From: Pseudisothecium myosuroides
Taxonomy: Eukaryota; Streptophyta; Bryopsida; Hypnales; Lembophyllaceae
DNA: 64,000 bases
Direction of reading: 5' to 3'
Assembly: GCA_951799445.1 (NCBI GenBank)
Contig: OX637295.1
Location: forward strand, 20,956,001 to 21,020,000
In this document: positions 8,801-22,600 of the stretch, piece after piece
Layout: each line of letters opens with the position of its first letter
Numbering within the stretch: the stretch's first letter is position 1
Position numbers and translations under genes: made by a program
Notes under the pieces: model-generated
What the model saw: the letters and a program-made list of their open reading frames with translations, nothing else
Told to the model about the DNA's origin: nothing
Database searches by the model: none

Positions 8801-11800
8801 TTTTCACAATAGTCCTGCAAGACTATGTTTAGGGATTGAAGAAGTACTAACATGCACAATATGGACTTTTTATGGAATGGCAAAGTAGTATATATAAGTA
8901 TGAATTACATATTTATCAAAAAATTTGAATGACTATGCAGGCTTCATTCTTCAAGTGGTACAAGATTGCTCATGTCAAAGTGCTTGTGCAAGTACGTGCA
9001 TTCTGAGGGTTGAGGCCATTTTTTTGCAAACGATTGAAGGAGCAAAATACCTACTACTACATATATCATGTCGAGGGTGATGAATTGCGGATTGGATTCA
9101 ACTTCATGCAAGCTGTAAGGGACAACAACCATGATTGTGAGCATTGCGAGGCATTTGACATCTAATATGAAGGACTAGCAGAGATGTAATACGCCATAGT
9201 CTGTCCAAAAGGGGACTTTGAACAATAGCACAATGTGAAGTGCTTGCACTATAAGAAAACGATGTTTTTTTTAACATCCAAAAAAATAGGACATGACGTT
9301 CAGTTTGACATGGAAGTGATCACCATGATTGCATGTCTTTTAAAATTTGTTATAACTGATAGGCAAAAAACGCGCCGTGTTAGCTAAAAAATGTGCCTAA
9401 TTTTAGTTTGTTTTTGCAAAATATCACAAAAAACATGGTCTTCCAAGCTCCCTACAATACGCCATGTAGATGCCACAATGGCACCATATAGGCAAAAAGA
9501 GCCATGTGGAATCTTTTTTCATTTGGTCTGTCCATGATGTGGCATTTGACATCGCATCTAACGTGGCGGAGGGAAAAGTGACATGGTAACTAGCGAAGAT
9601 GCTTGGAGGGGTCACTCTATGTAAATTTTGTGCACCACATGTGGCAATGGGGTATTTTTTAGGGGGCTATATATTTACCTCCAAGGTAGATATAGAAGGA
9701 TCTCCATAATTATTTAATTTAGAAAAATGGCCTATATTATGGCTCTCTATTATTACTTATAAATCCAAAGTCAATGCAAATTTTTGTAGGGTATATTATT
9801 TGTAAAGAAAAAAAATGAACTAAAAAGCAAGGTGAAAGCAAAAATATAAGGAAAAAAAAGTACAAACAAAACAAGCATCAAATTCAATTCATTTTCATGC
9901 ATTTGTTGTGTATTTTCTATATAGTGTGATCATGATACAGAGACTTTATATTTTTTGCATCCTTCAATGTGACCGAGATTTACATTCCTATGACTAATGT
10001 CATTTACCTTCAAAAATTTGTTAGTAATTTCCCAAAGGTCCCAAAAATATGAAAGAAGTTAGGTTTAAGGGTCAATTCCATTTTTGTTTCTACATAAATC
10101 AACAAAATATTGTTTTGCTAAAAAAAAGGTATAATTCATTTTTGCTAGAAGACTCATACAATAACCCAATACCTACTGCAAAATTGTTGAAAGACCTCGA
10201 CTTTGTATAACATCAAACATTTCACAAATTGATCCAAAAATAAAGTGGGCTATACATGTAGAGATATGTTACTAGCTCTAACCTAACAATAAAATTACCT
10301 GGGAACAATACAAGACATTTGCAACTTGGATCACTCAAATATCTAATTGAAGAACTTTACCTTACGTGGAAATGGTTGTTGTTTAGTTGGAGTACCTTAA
10401 GGGAAAAAAAATGAAAGATCATGCAATCAAAACATGCAACATAAGACACAACAAATATGACATTATAGAGCATCAAAACAACACAAATTACAAAGAACAT
10501 CCATTCATTGTACTTCTAAGAAAATGTATTCACAAACACAAGCTCAAAGAAAGAAAATAATCAAAATTTGCATTGTGGCTTACATCAATGTGGGCATGTG
10601 GCAGCAATAATATTGTAATACTGCTGCCATTGAGTCCAAGCAGAATTCAAAATGTCTAAGGTAAAAATGGAAAACATGTCATGCTCAAAAAAACCCTAAA
10701 CATCTCACACGTGTTCACCTCTAAAGCACATGTAGAAAAAAGAATCTAGAACCTCAGAATTCCACAATGATAAACTGTAAACCCAAATTTTCATAGTTGG
10801 AGTCATCCAAATGGAAGGGTTGACTGTGCCCACACCACTATAAGGAATTGAGAACTCTTATACCCAACCTTCCTTCAAATACTTGTGCAATTCTATGAGC
10901 TCTAGGATAAATAAGTTGGCAAGAGGGGATGTCCACAATCGATCCGGCATGGGCATTTTTAGCACCTATAACCTACAAAACAACGCCAAATTTGGGTCAA
11001 AGCAAGCAAACAAGGCCTATTGTCGGCAAGCACAGCTGCATATAGGGACTGACTGCGTATTTGTTGTAGATAGTTGAAGGGCGGGAAATTTAGGTGTGTT
11101 GAAGGAAAAAAACCCACAACACTTGTCGGTGAGGGCGCATTGCAGCAAGGTCTCTAGAGTTGAAGCACGCTCCTCATCAAAGGTGGCAATTGCCTCCCAC
11201 CTTAATGCACTCTGCAGCCTACCAAAAAGGCGTAAGTAACTATCTTGTTGAATTCAAGTAGAAATCATCGATGAAAACGAAGTTGTTCTACACATGCAAG
11301 TAGAATTACAAAAAAACATTATCTGTCCCAAGAAGGCCTCAAAGTAGCTTGATGTTGTTTCAATTTTCATGTAACTTAAAATGTGTCGCCCAAAAGAAAT
11401 TCAACAAAACTTGAACCCAAATTGACTCACACTACAACCCTAAATGAAATGGCATTAGCCAAGAATGCATATTGAACCTTTGGAAGGTGAAAACTTAAAG
11501 CTCAAACAACGTCAATAGTGCACAAGAACAAAAGCAACGGCAAGTCAATGAAATGAGCAAATCAAGAACCTTAACTCATACTTGAATTAATGGAGAATTC
11601 ATCCAACAAAATCTCGCAGGAATGGAGCCTATTTTTCATCTAGCCACTTGTAACCCAATTGTATAAAATGTGTTATACTAAATACAATACAACGGATCCA
11701 ATTTTGCACCTCCTTAATTACAAGTACAAATTTTGAATGGCCTAAATGTTTAGGCTACCTACATTATTTATATTGGATTTCCTACTTTCGATGTTCTCTA

Positions 11801-11939
11801 ATTTATTTGTAAGTCTTTTATAATTTTATTTCAAACAAATAAAATCCTATCTATATTATGCCGCACCTAGTTTTTAAAATGTGCTAAGTGAACCCCTTGG
11901 GCGAAGATGATGTAGCATGCCTAGTCAAAACACTTTCAT

Positions 11940-12905
11940 GTTGTTTAAATTTTTTATTATTACCTCTTAACCCCTAAAGGACTAGTTTGCTATTTTTAGC
12001 AACATAGAAATTTTGGGCAGGTAAGTGTGATTAGAGATTTCTATATTTTAGGCTGAATTTTAATTAGAAGAAGGGGACAAGGAATATCTTTCATATGCAC
12101 TAAATTTCATGACATTTGGAAATAGGAGTCAAAAGTTATGGCCTAATATGTTACTTTTTTTTTGTAATTGGGTAGTCCAGGCAAATCAGAAAAGTTCACT
12201 TTTTTGAAAAAAATAAATTTGAAATTGGTTTTCTAAACTTATATATACGTGGAAAGTTTTGAATCATTCCATTTTGATCAATGATTCAAAAGTTATAAGG
12301 AGTTTCAGTTTGCAAGCAGTTATGGATTCTTTACTCTAAAATAAGCTTTGAAGTCATTTATTTCACTCAATTTTTGATATTTTTTGAAAAAAGTAAAATC
12401 ATTGGATATAGATTGTTTATAAAAACATTAAAACCATTAGGATTGACATTTTTCAATTCCATATGTAATTAAATTCTTAACAATTTTGTATTTTGAATCA
12501 TTCTCTATTTCTTTCTACGTACTATTTTTTTCCTATATGTTGTACAATTCCAAATGATTTGAAAACTTTTAAGCATGTAGCCAACTTGTTTTGAAAGAAT
12601 AATTCAAAGAACAACCACCACTTTGGACATTTTTTCATAAAAATGTGACCTTGTGAAGTGTAGCTGCCCTGTTTTTTGCAGGGACAAAAAAATGATTTCT
12701 GCCAATTCAAACGCTAATATCTTCCAATTTGCAAGGTTGAAAATTCTGAAATTTTTCCCACATCTTCTAAAACTAGCATACTATGAGATCCTACGGTTAT
12801 TTGTATCCAAAAATATTTTTTTTTCTAAAATTAGGTACTTGTACTAGAAATGGCAGTTTTGGAATGTTTTTGGTAAAAACATAGTCAAGGAATTTTAGGG
12901 GTTAA
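11940..12905 (+). repeat. AT-rich repeat family R1, copy A
   Basis: About 0.95 kb. The segment 12130-12905 matches 48930-49660 (same strand) and the reverse complement of 57980-58660. Shared blocks include 'ttttttcctatatgtt', 'gcatgtagccaacttg', 'acattttttcat' and 'gtactagaaatgg'. No coding frame is preserved, so this appears to be a non-coding dispersed repeat of unknown class. Confidence 0.75.
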
Positions 12906-13147
12906 AACGTCAAATTAGATGTCTAGACTATTTTAAAAACATCAATTGATGCTCACTTGTACCATAGGATAGGGTCAATAGAAATTAATTATTTAAAAAT
13001 AAAAATAAATAAAAAATAAAAAATAAAAAAACCATTTTTGAATTCAACAAGAATTAAAAAAAAACTTACCGTTTACTATCAAGAGAATTTTTGATGGCCA
13101 AATGAAGGAAAGACTTCATTGAAAGTTAGTGAGAATGAAGGGCAAAG

Positions 13148-13368
13148 CACTACAAGAAAAAGGGGTGTTTTAAGTGAGTTTTTAAGTATAGTCCTAGATA
13201 TAAGATTTAAGTAATGACCTTTAAGGAGATTTTCAGCAAAATTTTATTTAAAACACATGTATTTTAAGTAAAATTTTGCTGAAAATCTCTTTAAAAGTCA
13301 TTACTTAAAATCTTATGTCTAGGACAATACTTAAAAACTCACTTAAAACACCCCCTTTTCTTGTAGTG
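13148..13368. mobile_element. Foldback MITE, CACTA-type ends, 221 bp
   Basis: Both ends are CACTACAAGAAAA plus GGGG, the same terminal repeat as the 5351-8055 element. The arms are inverted repeats of about 100 bp (…tgttttaagtgagttttt…), so the single strand would fold into an almost complete hairpin. A matching 3-bp target duplication is not evident (AAG on the left, CTG on the right). Confidence 0.85.
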
Positions 13369-13899
13369 CTGAGGTCCTATTTATATCCATTGTCTGTCCA
13401 TAGTGAGATAAAAGATATGGGATAACTAGAATATAGAAACTTGACCATTGTAAATCTTGATGTCGTTCCAGACGTCTAGACGTTGTTTAAGACATATCGA
13501 TGTTGTTTCAAACATTTAAATTGAACACAATTTTTGCTTTACATATCCCATATGGATTGTCAATCTTCCTACAACCCCATTTGTATAAAGAATTTCTCTT
13601 TTCATCCACAATGCCCATCCATCCATCGCCTTTTTTTTGCAAAGCATGTCACGTGGATGTCCTTTCCCTTAAATTTTCACATTTGGTCAGTGTAGAAATA
13701 GGATAATTTGTAATTTCTTTAAAACTACCCAAGAGTATAAAAATTTGTTCCTAGGGAGAATTTCAAATGGGATTTACCAACTAGTCAATCAATACCAACC
13801 AGAGAAGCACAACTTAAGATTTTGATAGCTATCTTCACCAACTAAATCAACCAATTCTACTTTCCACTCTTAATGGCCATAAGGGATAGAATGACATTA

Positions 13900-16600
13900 C
13901 TTTTATTCGGCTCTTTTTAATTCCTTTATTAATCCCAATTTGTAATTTTTTCCCCACTGGGCTTAATCGGCATTGTAGAGACTCATCAGCTTCTGGTTTG
14001 GTCTGGAATCTTCGTAGCAACCAAATCGGGATATCTTCTTGACAATAGACTTTGCATCAAATCTCACCAACTTGGGCTGATCCTATTTTCTTTTCTTTGC
14101 ATTTATTTATTTATCTTTATAACTTCTTTCACTTTTCGTCCAATTTAATAAAACTTTTACAATTAACACTTGATGAACTCACTTAATATTCCAACTCGGT
14201 TCACTCAAACATTCCTATTATCATATACATTTAGAATATCTCTTTCCCATTATGCATTTGTTTATTTCCAACTTAACCTCTATTTCAATCACTTGACAGA
14301 AATTCAAACACATAAATATATATTACTTTGAGAGCTACAATATTCCAATTTGGTTCATACAGACCCATTCAACATTTAATCATTCAATTTACCAATGACT
14401 GGATCAAACATGCACACACTGACAATAATTCATTCAGCATTTACAATTGATTTCAACTACACAACACATTTCATAATATCCAAATTCCAACTTATATCTC
14501 AACCACTTTATCAATTGAACTACAACAACACTCACAACAGAATTAGCAACTCTCATAATCACAACCACTCTCACTTGGATACACATACATCAAGTACACA
14601 ATCTCCAATTGGCTTAACAAACTCATTCGCAGTCAATTTTCACACCAATTGAAATATAATATAAATTCATAACACACACATACAGGAATCAAACACACAC
14701 TCCGATTAGGCAACTGAACTCTAATTGCATTAAACATGAACAAAAATATAAGTAAAATCAGCCAACTGGGTTGGACTTGCACTGGGCATTCCAATAGTGG
14801 GTGCCTGAAAACTCCAACGGAAGAAACTAAATACCCACTTGGACAACCCTTTGAATCCTCACCAACTTCCACAAATCCAACTCATGAGATCACATTCACG
14901 TGACATTCCAATTTAATAACCAGTCATTCAAAACATCACTAATTACCGATTTGGTTACCAATAACATCCTCTAAGCACAATGTTATGCAACCAATAAGCT
15001 AGAATACTAACATTGACGCTTCAAAACTGCTAATAACTCAAAATGGAAATTCCAACTCAAATTTCTCCATTCTACAGTCAGCATTTTATCATAGATCATA
15101 GTAATTTTCACTGATTAACCCATAGTCAAAATGGATCTGGTTGTTGGCGTGACACTATTTTTTTGGATGCTTCAAAAAACATCAATATGTCTTTAGTGAT
15201 GTCAAATAAAATACCAACGTCAATGATAACATCAACTTGTATTTACAAAACGTCCACAAAAATCTACCTTTTCGGGTCATCAGTCCTTTGACATGTTTGT
15301 GTTTTTTCGGACATCGCGTGTTAGTAGTAAAACATAGCCAAAAATGCAATTTCTTATAGTGCTAGGAAACCTACATAAGAAGTGGCGACTGCAAGTATAC
15401 TTGGTTCTGTTGTTGCTTTTGTCTAAGGTGGCCTTTGTTTGTAGGGCGTTTGCTAGTATATATGGACAGGGCCGAGAATTGTAACAAAAACATGTTAGAT
15501 AGGATTGTAGTTGATGGGGGAATAACAATGAGATTTTAGATTCTCAAGAATGCAATTGAACTGAGGAGTTTGTACTCAAGAAGGTGGCACAATATTTTTA
15601 AAACCATTCTAATGTGACTAGAAATCCATCATCATTTGTAAGAAGGGAAAGTTTCAAAATTTTTCAAAATTGTCACTAATAGAATTGTCACTCAACATAC
15701 ACAACACAAGGCATTGGGGTCAGCATCTTCATTTGCATAATGTGAGCATCTATGTTGTAGACTGTAGAGAGAAATCCAAATGAGACCAATTGGATACTAG
15801 TGTGGAGAAATCCCAGTGAACTGTGAGTGGGTGTATAGGTGCATCTATAGCACCTTAGATTAGTATGCTAATAGTAATATTAAGAAGGTTCTCACTACCA
15901 TTTAACATCCTCAAATGTGAAATGCCTTGAAAATGCATAATAGAGATTGCTATGAATACAACAAAAGCAAATGGATTCCTTTCGATCTCTGTTTGTTGAT
16001 CCTAAATTTGATTGATTGTATTTAGATCTTAAGCTCTCACACTATATTGTTGCACAAGCCCGTAAAAATTGAATTGTACTGATTTGATGGTTTGGCAATA
16101 TTGGAATGGCAAAAATCTCAATGAATATTACATTCATACATGAAAATTCTACACATTCTCATTGGGTAGAAACCACAAAACAAAAAATCAACTAAAAGAG
16201 GAGACATACACTCCTTGACAATGTTTTAGTCCAAAAAATAATAATTAGAATCTTTTGATTATAAAAAACTGTAAACAATGAAAAGAAGCCCCCTTTAGAC
16301 ATCACTAAAGTACAAAATGGGACATATTACAAACCAAAAACATAATCATATACTAGTATACCATTTGATATAAAACATGTGCTTCACTTCCACTCTAAAA
16401 TCCATCATACATAATCAAAATAAAACATCCTCAAAAAAGACAACCTTCAACTCAAAGAATACAAGTAGAAGAAACACACACCATACCTAATGGTAAGGCA
16501 TACCCAAGGGTCCAACTTTGATGCAGCTATAACATGGTGTTCCAACCATATTCAACATTAAAAGGCCTTAGTATACACTTCTCAAATGGTAATAAAGTAT
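13900..16600. other. AT-rich intergenic DNA 3' of the giant ORF, nothing recognised
   Basis: No supported gene. Short frames here lack splice signals or domain-like content. The right part (15362-16600) is the downstream flank of the minus-strand giant ORF; a possible donor in that ORF (GAG|GTGGGT near 16650) could lead to a further exon here, but none could be recognised. Confidence 0.4.
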
Positions 16601-16616
16601 GAAAACAAAAATCACT

Positions 16617-19600
16617 CTATGCATTACGAGCAGTAAACACAGAAGAAACAGATTCATTACCCACCTCCTCTATAAAAGCTCTCCACGTATTCTCAACCGC
16701 ATTCATAACATCAAAGGACTTTCCTTGATCACTCTTCTCACCAATAACACCCACTCCAACGTGAGCGGGGATAGCGGCTTCCTTCTCCTCCACAAACGGG
16801 ACCGCGGCCATCTCTTGCTCGGTAGGAGGAACCTCTTCCTTGGCCACCGGGTCAACCACGCTCTTCTCCTCAACAATTGGAGAAGGTGTGGTGTCTTCAA
16901 GCTTTGGCGCCTCCTCGGATTCTCCGACGAGCGTAGGGGCTCCCTCCTCCTTCTCCTCCTCCACACTTGGCACATGGGAAATCCGCTCCTCCTCCTCACG
17001 GCCTACGCCACCCTCTCCAACGTGCGCAGGGATAGCGGCTTCCTTCTCCTCTTCCTGCACAGACGGGACCGTGGCCATCTCTTGCTCGGTAGGAGGAACC
17101 TCTTCCTTGGCCACCGGGTCAACCACGCTCTTCTCCTCAACAATTGGAGAAGGTGTGGTGTCTTCAAGCTTTGGCGCCTCCTCGGGTTCTCCAACGGACG
17201 TAGGGGCTTCCTCCTCCTTCTCCTCCTCCACACTTGGCACATGGGAAATCGCCTCCTCGTCCTCACGGCCTACGCCACCCTCTCCAACGTGGGCGGGGAT
17301 AGTGGCTTCCTTCCCCTCTTCCTCCAGGGACGGGACCGCGGCCATCTCTTGCTCGGTAGGAGGAACCTCTTCCTTGGCCACCGGGTCAACCACGCTCTTC
17401 TCCTCAACAATTGGAGAAGGTGTGGTGTCTTCAAGCTTTGGCGCCTCCTCGGGTTCTCCAACGGGCGTAGGGGCTTCCTCCTCCTTCTCCTCCTCCACAC
17501 TTGGCACATGGGAAATCTCCTCCTCGTCCTCACGGCCTACGCCACCCTCTCCAACGTGGGCAGGGATAGCGCCTTCCTTCTCCTCTTCCTCCAGGGACGA
17601 GACCGCGGCCATCTCTTGCTCGGTAGGAGGAACCTCTTCCTTGGCCACCGGGTCAACCACGCTCTTCTCCTCAACAATTGGAGAAGGTGTGGTGTCTTCA
17701 AGCTTTGGCGCCTCCTCGGGTTCTCCAACGGGCGTAGGGGCTTCCTCCTCCTTCTCCTCCTCCACACTTGGCACATGGGAAATCTCCTCCTCGTCCTCAC
17801 GGCCTACGCCACCCTCTCCAACGTGGGCGGGGATAGTGGCTTCCTTCCCCTCTTCCTTCACGCACGGGACCGCGGCCATCTCTTGCTCGGTAGGAGGAAC
17901 CTCTTCCTTGGCCACCGGGTCAACCATGCTCTTCTCCTCAACAATTGGAGAAGGTGTGGTGTCTTCAAGCTTTGGCGCCTCCTCGGGTTCTCCAACGGGT
18001 GTAGGGGCTTCCTCCTCCTTCTCCTCCTCCACACTTGGCACATGGGAAATCCGCTCCTCGTCCTCATGGCCTACGCCACCCTCTCCAACGTGGGCGGAGA
18101 TAGCGGCTTCCTTCTCCTCTTCCTCCACGGACGGGACCGCGGCCATCTCTTGCTCGGTAGGAGGAACCTCTTCCTTGGCCACCGGGTCAACCACGCTCTT
18201 CTCCTCAACAATTGGAGAAGGTGTGGTGTCTTCAAGCTTTGGCGCCTCCTCGGGTTCTCCAACGGGCGTAGGGGCTTCCTCCTCCTTCTCCACACTTGGC
18301 ACATGGGAAATCCGCTCCTCGTCCTCATGGCCTACGCCACCCTCTCCAACGTGGGCGGGGATAGCGCCTTCCTTCTCCTCTTCCTCCAGGGACGGGACCG
18401 CGGCCATCTCTTGCTCGGTAGGAGGAACCTCTTCCTTGGCCACCGGGTCAACCACGCTCTTCTCCTCAACAATTGGAGAAGGTGTGGTGTCTTCAAGCTT
18501 TGGCGCCTCCTCGGGTTCTCCAACGGGCGTAGGGGCTTCCTCCTCCTTCTCCTCCTCCACACTTGGCACATGGGAAATCTCCTCCTCGTCCTCACGGCCT
18601 ACGCCACTCTCTCCAACGTGGGCAGGGATAGCGCCTTCCTTTTCCTCTTCCTCCAGGGACGAGACCGCGGCCATCTCTTGCTTGGTAGGAGGAACCTCTT
18701 CCTTGGCCACCGGGTCAACCACGCTCATCTCCTCAACAATTGGAGAAGGTGTGGTGTCTTCAAGCTTTGGCGCCTCCTCGGGTTCTCCAACGGGCGTAGG
18801 GGCTTCCTCCTCCTTCTCCTCCTCCACACTTGGCACATGGGAAATCCGCTCCTCGTCCTCATGGCCTACGCCACCCTCTCCAACGTGGGCGGGGATAGCG
18901 CCTTCCTTCTCCTCTTCCTCCACGGACGGGACCGCGGCCATCTCTTGCTCGGTAGGAGGAACCTCTTCCTTGGCCACCGGGTCAACCACGCTCATCTCCT
19001 CAACAATTGGAGAAGGTGTGGTGTCTTCAAGCTTTGGCGCCTCCTCGGGTTCTCCAACGGGCGTAGGGGCTTCCTCCTCCTTCTCCTCCTCCACACTTGG
19101 CACATGGGAAATCCCCTCCTCGTCCTCACGGCCTACGCCACCCTCTCCAACGTCGGCGGAGATAGCGGCTTCCTTCTCCTCTTCCTCCACGGACGTGACC
19201 GCGGCCATCTCTTGCTTGGTAGAAGGAACCTCTTCCTTGGCCACCGGGTCAACCACGCTCATCTCCTCAACAATTGGAGAAGGTGTGGTGTCTTCAAGCT
19301 TTGGCGCCTCCTCGGGTTCTCCAACGGGCGTAGGGGCTTCCTCCTCCTTCTCCTCCTCCACACTTGGCACATGGGAAATCGCCTCCTCGTCCTCACGGCC
19401 TACGCCACCCTCTCCAACGTGGGCGGAGATAGCGCCTTCCTTCTCCTCTTCCTCCAGGGACGTGACCGCGGCCATCTCTTGCTCGGTAGGAGGAACCTCT
19501 TCCTTGGCCACCGGGTCAACCACGCTCATCTCCTCAACAATTGGAGAAGGTGTGGTGTCTTCAAGCTTTGGCGCCTCCTCGGGTTCTCCAACGGACGTAG

Positions 19601-22600
19601 GGGCTTCCTCCTCCTTCTCCTCCTCCACACTTGGCACATGGGAAATCGCCTCCTCGTCCTCACGGCCTACGCCACCCTCTCCAACGTGGGCGGAGATAGC
19701 GCCTTCCTTCTCCTCTTCCTCCAGGGACGTGACCGCGGCCATCTCTTGCTCGGTAGGAGGAACCTCTTCCTTGGCCACCGGGTCAACCACGCTCTTCTCC
19801 TCAACAATTGGAGAAGGTGTGGTGTCTTCAAGCTTTGGCGCCTCCTCGGGTTCTCCAACGGACGTAGGGGCTTCCTCCTCCTTCTCCTCCTCCACACTTG
19901 GCACATGGGAAATCCGCTCCTCGTCCTCATGGCCTACGCCACCCTCTCCAACGTGGGCGGGGATAGCGCCTTCCTTCTCCTCTTCCTCCACGGACGGGAC
20001 CGCGGCCATCTCTTGCTCGGTAGGAGGAACCTCTTCCTTGGCCACCGGGTCAACCACGCTCATCTCCTCAACAATTGGAGAAGGTGTGGTGTCTTCAAGC
20101 TTTGGCGCCTCCTCGGGTTCTCCAACGGGCGTAGGGGCTTCCTCCTCCTTCTCCTCCTCCACACTTGGCACATGGGAAATCCCCTCCTCGTCCTCACGGC
20201 CTACGCCACCCTCTCCAACGTCGGCGGAGATAGCGGCTTCCTTCTCCTCTTCCTCCACGGACGTGACCGCGGCCATCTCTTGCTTGGTAGAAGGAACCTC
20301 TTCCTTGGCCACCGGGTCAACCACGCTCATCTCCTCAACAATTGGAGAAGGTGTGGTGTCTTCAAGCTTTGGCGCCTCCTCGGGTTCTCCAACGGACGTA
20401 GGGGCTTCCTCCTCCTTCTCCTCCTCCACACTTGGCACATGGGAAATCGCCTCCTCGTCCTCACGGCCTACGCCACCCTCTCCAACGTGGGCGGAGATAG
20501 CGCCTTCCTTCTCCTCTTCCTCCAGGGACGTGACCGCGGCCATCTCTTGCTCGGTAGGAGGAACCTCTTCCTTGGCCACCGGGTCAACCACGCTCATCTC
20601 CTCAACAATTGGAGAAGGTGTGGTGTCTTCAAGCTTTGGCGCCTCCTCGGGTTCTCCAACGGACGTAGGGGCTTCCTCCTCCTTCTCCTCCTCCACACTT
20701 GGCACATGGGAAATCGCCTCCTCGTCCTCACGGCCTACGCCACCCTCTCCAACGTGGGCGGAGATAGCGCCTTCCTTCTCCTCTTCCTCCAGGGACGTGA
20801 CCGCGACCATTTCTTGCTCGGTAGGAGGAACCTCTTCCTTGGCCACCGGGTCAACCACGCTCTTCTCCTCAACAATTGGAGAAGGTGTGGTGTCTTCAAG
20901 CTTTGGCGCCTCCTCGGGTTCTCCAACGGGCGTAGGGGCTTCCTCCTCCTTCTCCTCCTCCACACTTGGCACATGGGAAATCTCCTCCTCGTCCTCACGG
21001 CCTACGCCACTCTCTCCAACGTGGGCAGGGATAGCGCCTTCCTTTTCCTCTTCCTCCAGGGACGAGACCGCGGCCATCTCTTGCTTGGTAGGAGGAACCT
21101 CTTCCTTGGCCACCGGGTCAACCACGCTCATCTCCTCAACAATTGGAGAAGGTGTGGTGTCTTCAAGCTTTGGCGCCTCCTCGGGTTCTCCAACGGGCGT
21201 AGGGGATTCCTCCTCCTTCTCCTCCTCCACACTTGGCACATGGGAAATCCGCTCCTCGTCCTCATGGCCTACGCCACCCTCTCCAACGTGGGCGGGGATA
21301 GCGCCTTCCTTCTCCTCTTCCTCCACGGACGGGACCGCGGCCATCTCTTGCTCGGTAGGAGGAACCTCTTCCTTGGCCACCGGGTCAACCACGCTCATCT
21401 CCTCAACAATTGGAGAAGGTGTGGTGTCTTCAAGCTTTGGCGCCTCCTCGGGTTCTCCAACGGGCGTAGGGGCTTCCTCCTCCTTCTCCTCCTCCACACT
21501 TGGCACATGGGAAATCCCCTCCTCGTCCTCACGGCCTACGCCACCCTCTCCAACGTCGGCGGAGATAGCGGCTTCCTTCTCCTCTTCCTCCACGGACGTG
21601 ACCGCGGCCATCTCTTGCTTGGTAGAAGGAACCTCTTCCTTGGCCACCGGGTCAACCACGCTCATCTCCTCAACAATTGGAGAAGGTGTGGTGTCTTCAA
21701 GCTTTGGCGCCTCCTCGGGTTCTCCAACGGGCGTAGGGGCTTCCTCCTCCTTCTCCTCCTCCACACTTGGCACATGGGAAATCGCCTCCTCGTCCTCACG
21801 GCCTACGCCACCCTCTCCAACGTGGGCGGAGATAGCGCCTTCCTTCTCCTCTTCCTCCAGGGACGTGACCGCGGCCATCTCTTGCTCGGTAGGAGGAACC
21901 TCTTCCTTGGCCACCGGGTCAACCACGCTCTTCTCCTCAACAATTGGAGAAGGTGTGGTGTCTTCAAGCTTTGGCGCCTCCTCGGGTTCTCCAACGGACG
22001 TAGGGGCTTCCTCCTCCTTCTCCTCCTCCACACTTGGCACATGGGAAATCGCCTCCTCGTCCTCACGGCCTACGCCACCCTCTCCAACGTGGGCGGAGAT
22101 AGCGCCTTCCTTCTCCTCTTCCTCCAGGGACGTGACCGCGGCCATCTCTTGCTCGGTAGGAGGAACCTCTTCCTTGGCCACCGGGTCAACCACGCTCTTC
22201 TCCTCAACAATTGGAGAAGGTGTGGTGTCTTCAAGCTTTGGCGCCTCCTCGGGTTCTCCAACGGGCGTAGGGGCTTCCTCCTCCTTCTCCTCCTCCACAC
22301 TTGGCACATGGGAAATCCGCTCCTCGTCCTCATGGCCTACGCCACCCTCTCCAACGTGGGCGGGGATAGCGCCTTCCTTCTCCTCTTCCTCCACGGACGG
22401 GACCGCGGCCATCTCTTGCTCGGTAGGAGGAACCTCTTCCTTGGCCACCGGGTCAACCACGCTCATCTCCTCAACAATTGGAGAAGGTGTGGTGTCTTCA
22501 AGCTTTGGCGCCTCCTCGGGTTCTCCAACGGGCGTAGGGGCTTCCTCCTCCTTCTCCTCCTCCACACTTGGCACATGGGAAATCCCCTCCTCGTCCTCAC

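Larger units (their letters stand above)
9247..15361. mobile_element. Possible large CACTA-like element (tentative boundaries)
   Basis: A left end CACTATAAGAAAA at 9247 and an inverted right end TTTCTTATAGTG at 15350-15361 share a 12-bp terminal repeat of CACTA type. Subterminal 'gacat', 'acgtc' and 'acatc' motifs occur at both ends. The flanking triplets (TTG and CTA) do not match, so a target duplication is lacking. The two ends may belong to different or rearranged elements. No transposase frame was seen. The 13148-13368 MITE and an AT-rich repeat (11940-12905) are nested inside. Confidence 0.35.

Noticed and set aside
14395..14872. Short frames in the 14.4-14.9 kb region
   Set aside because: Asn/His/Thr-rich or mixed composition typical of AT-rich non-coding DNA; no splice or family support.
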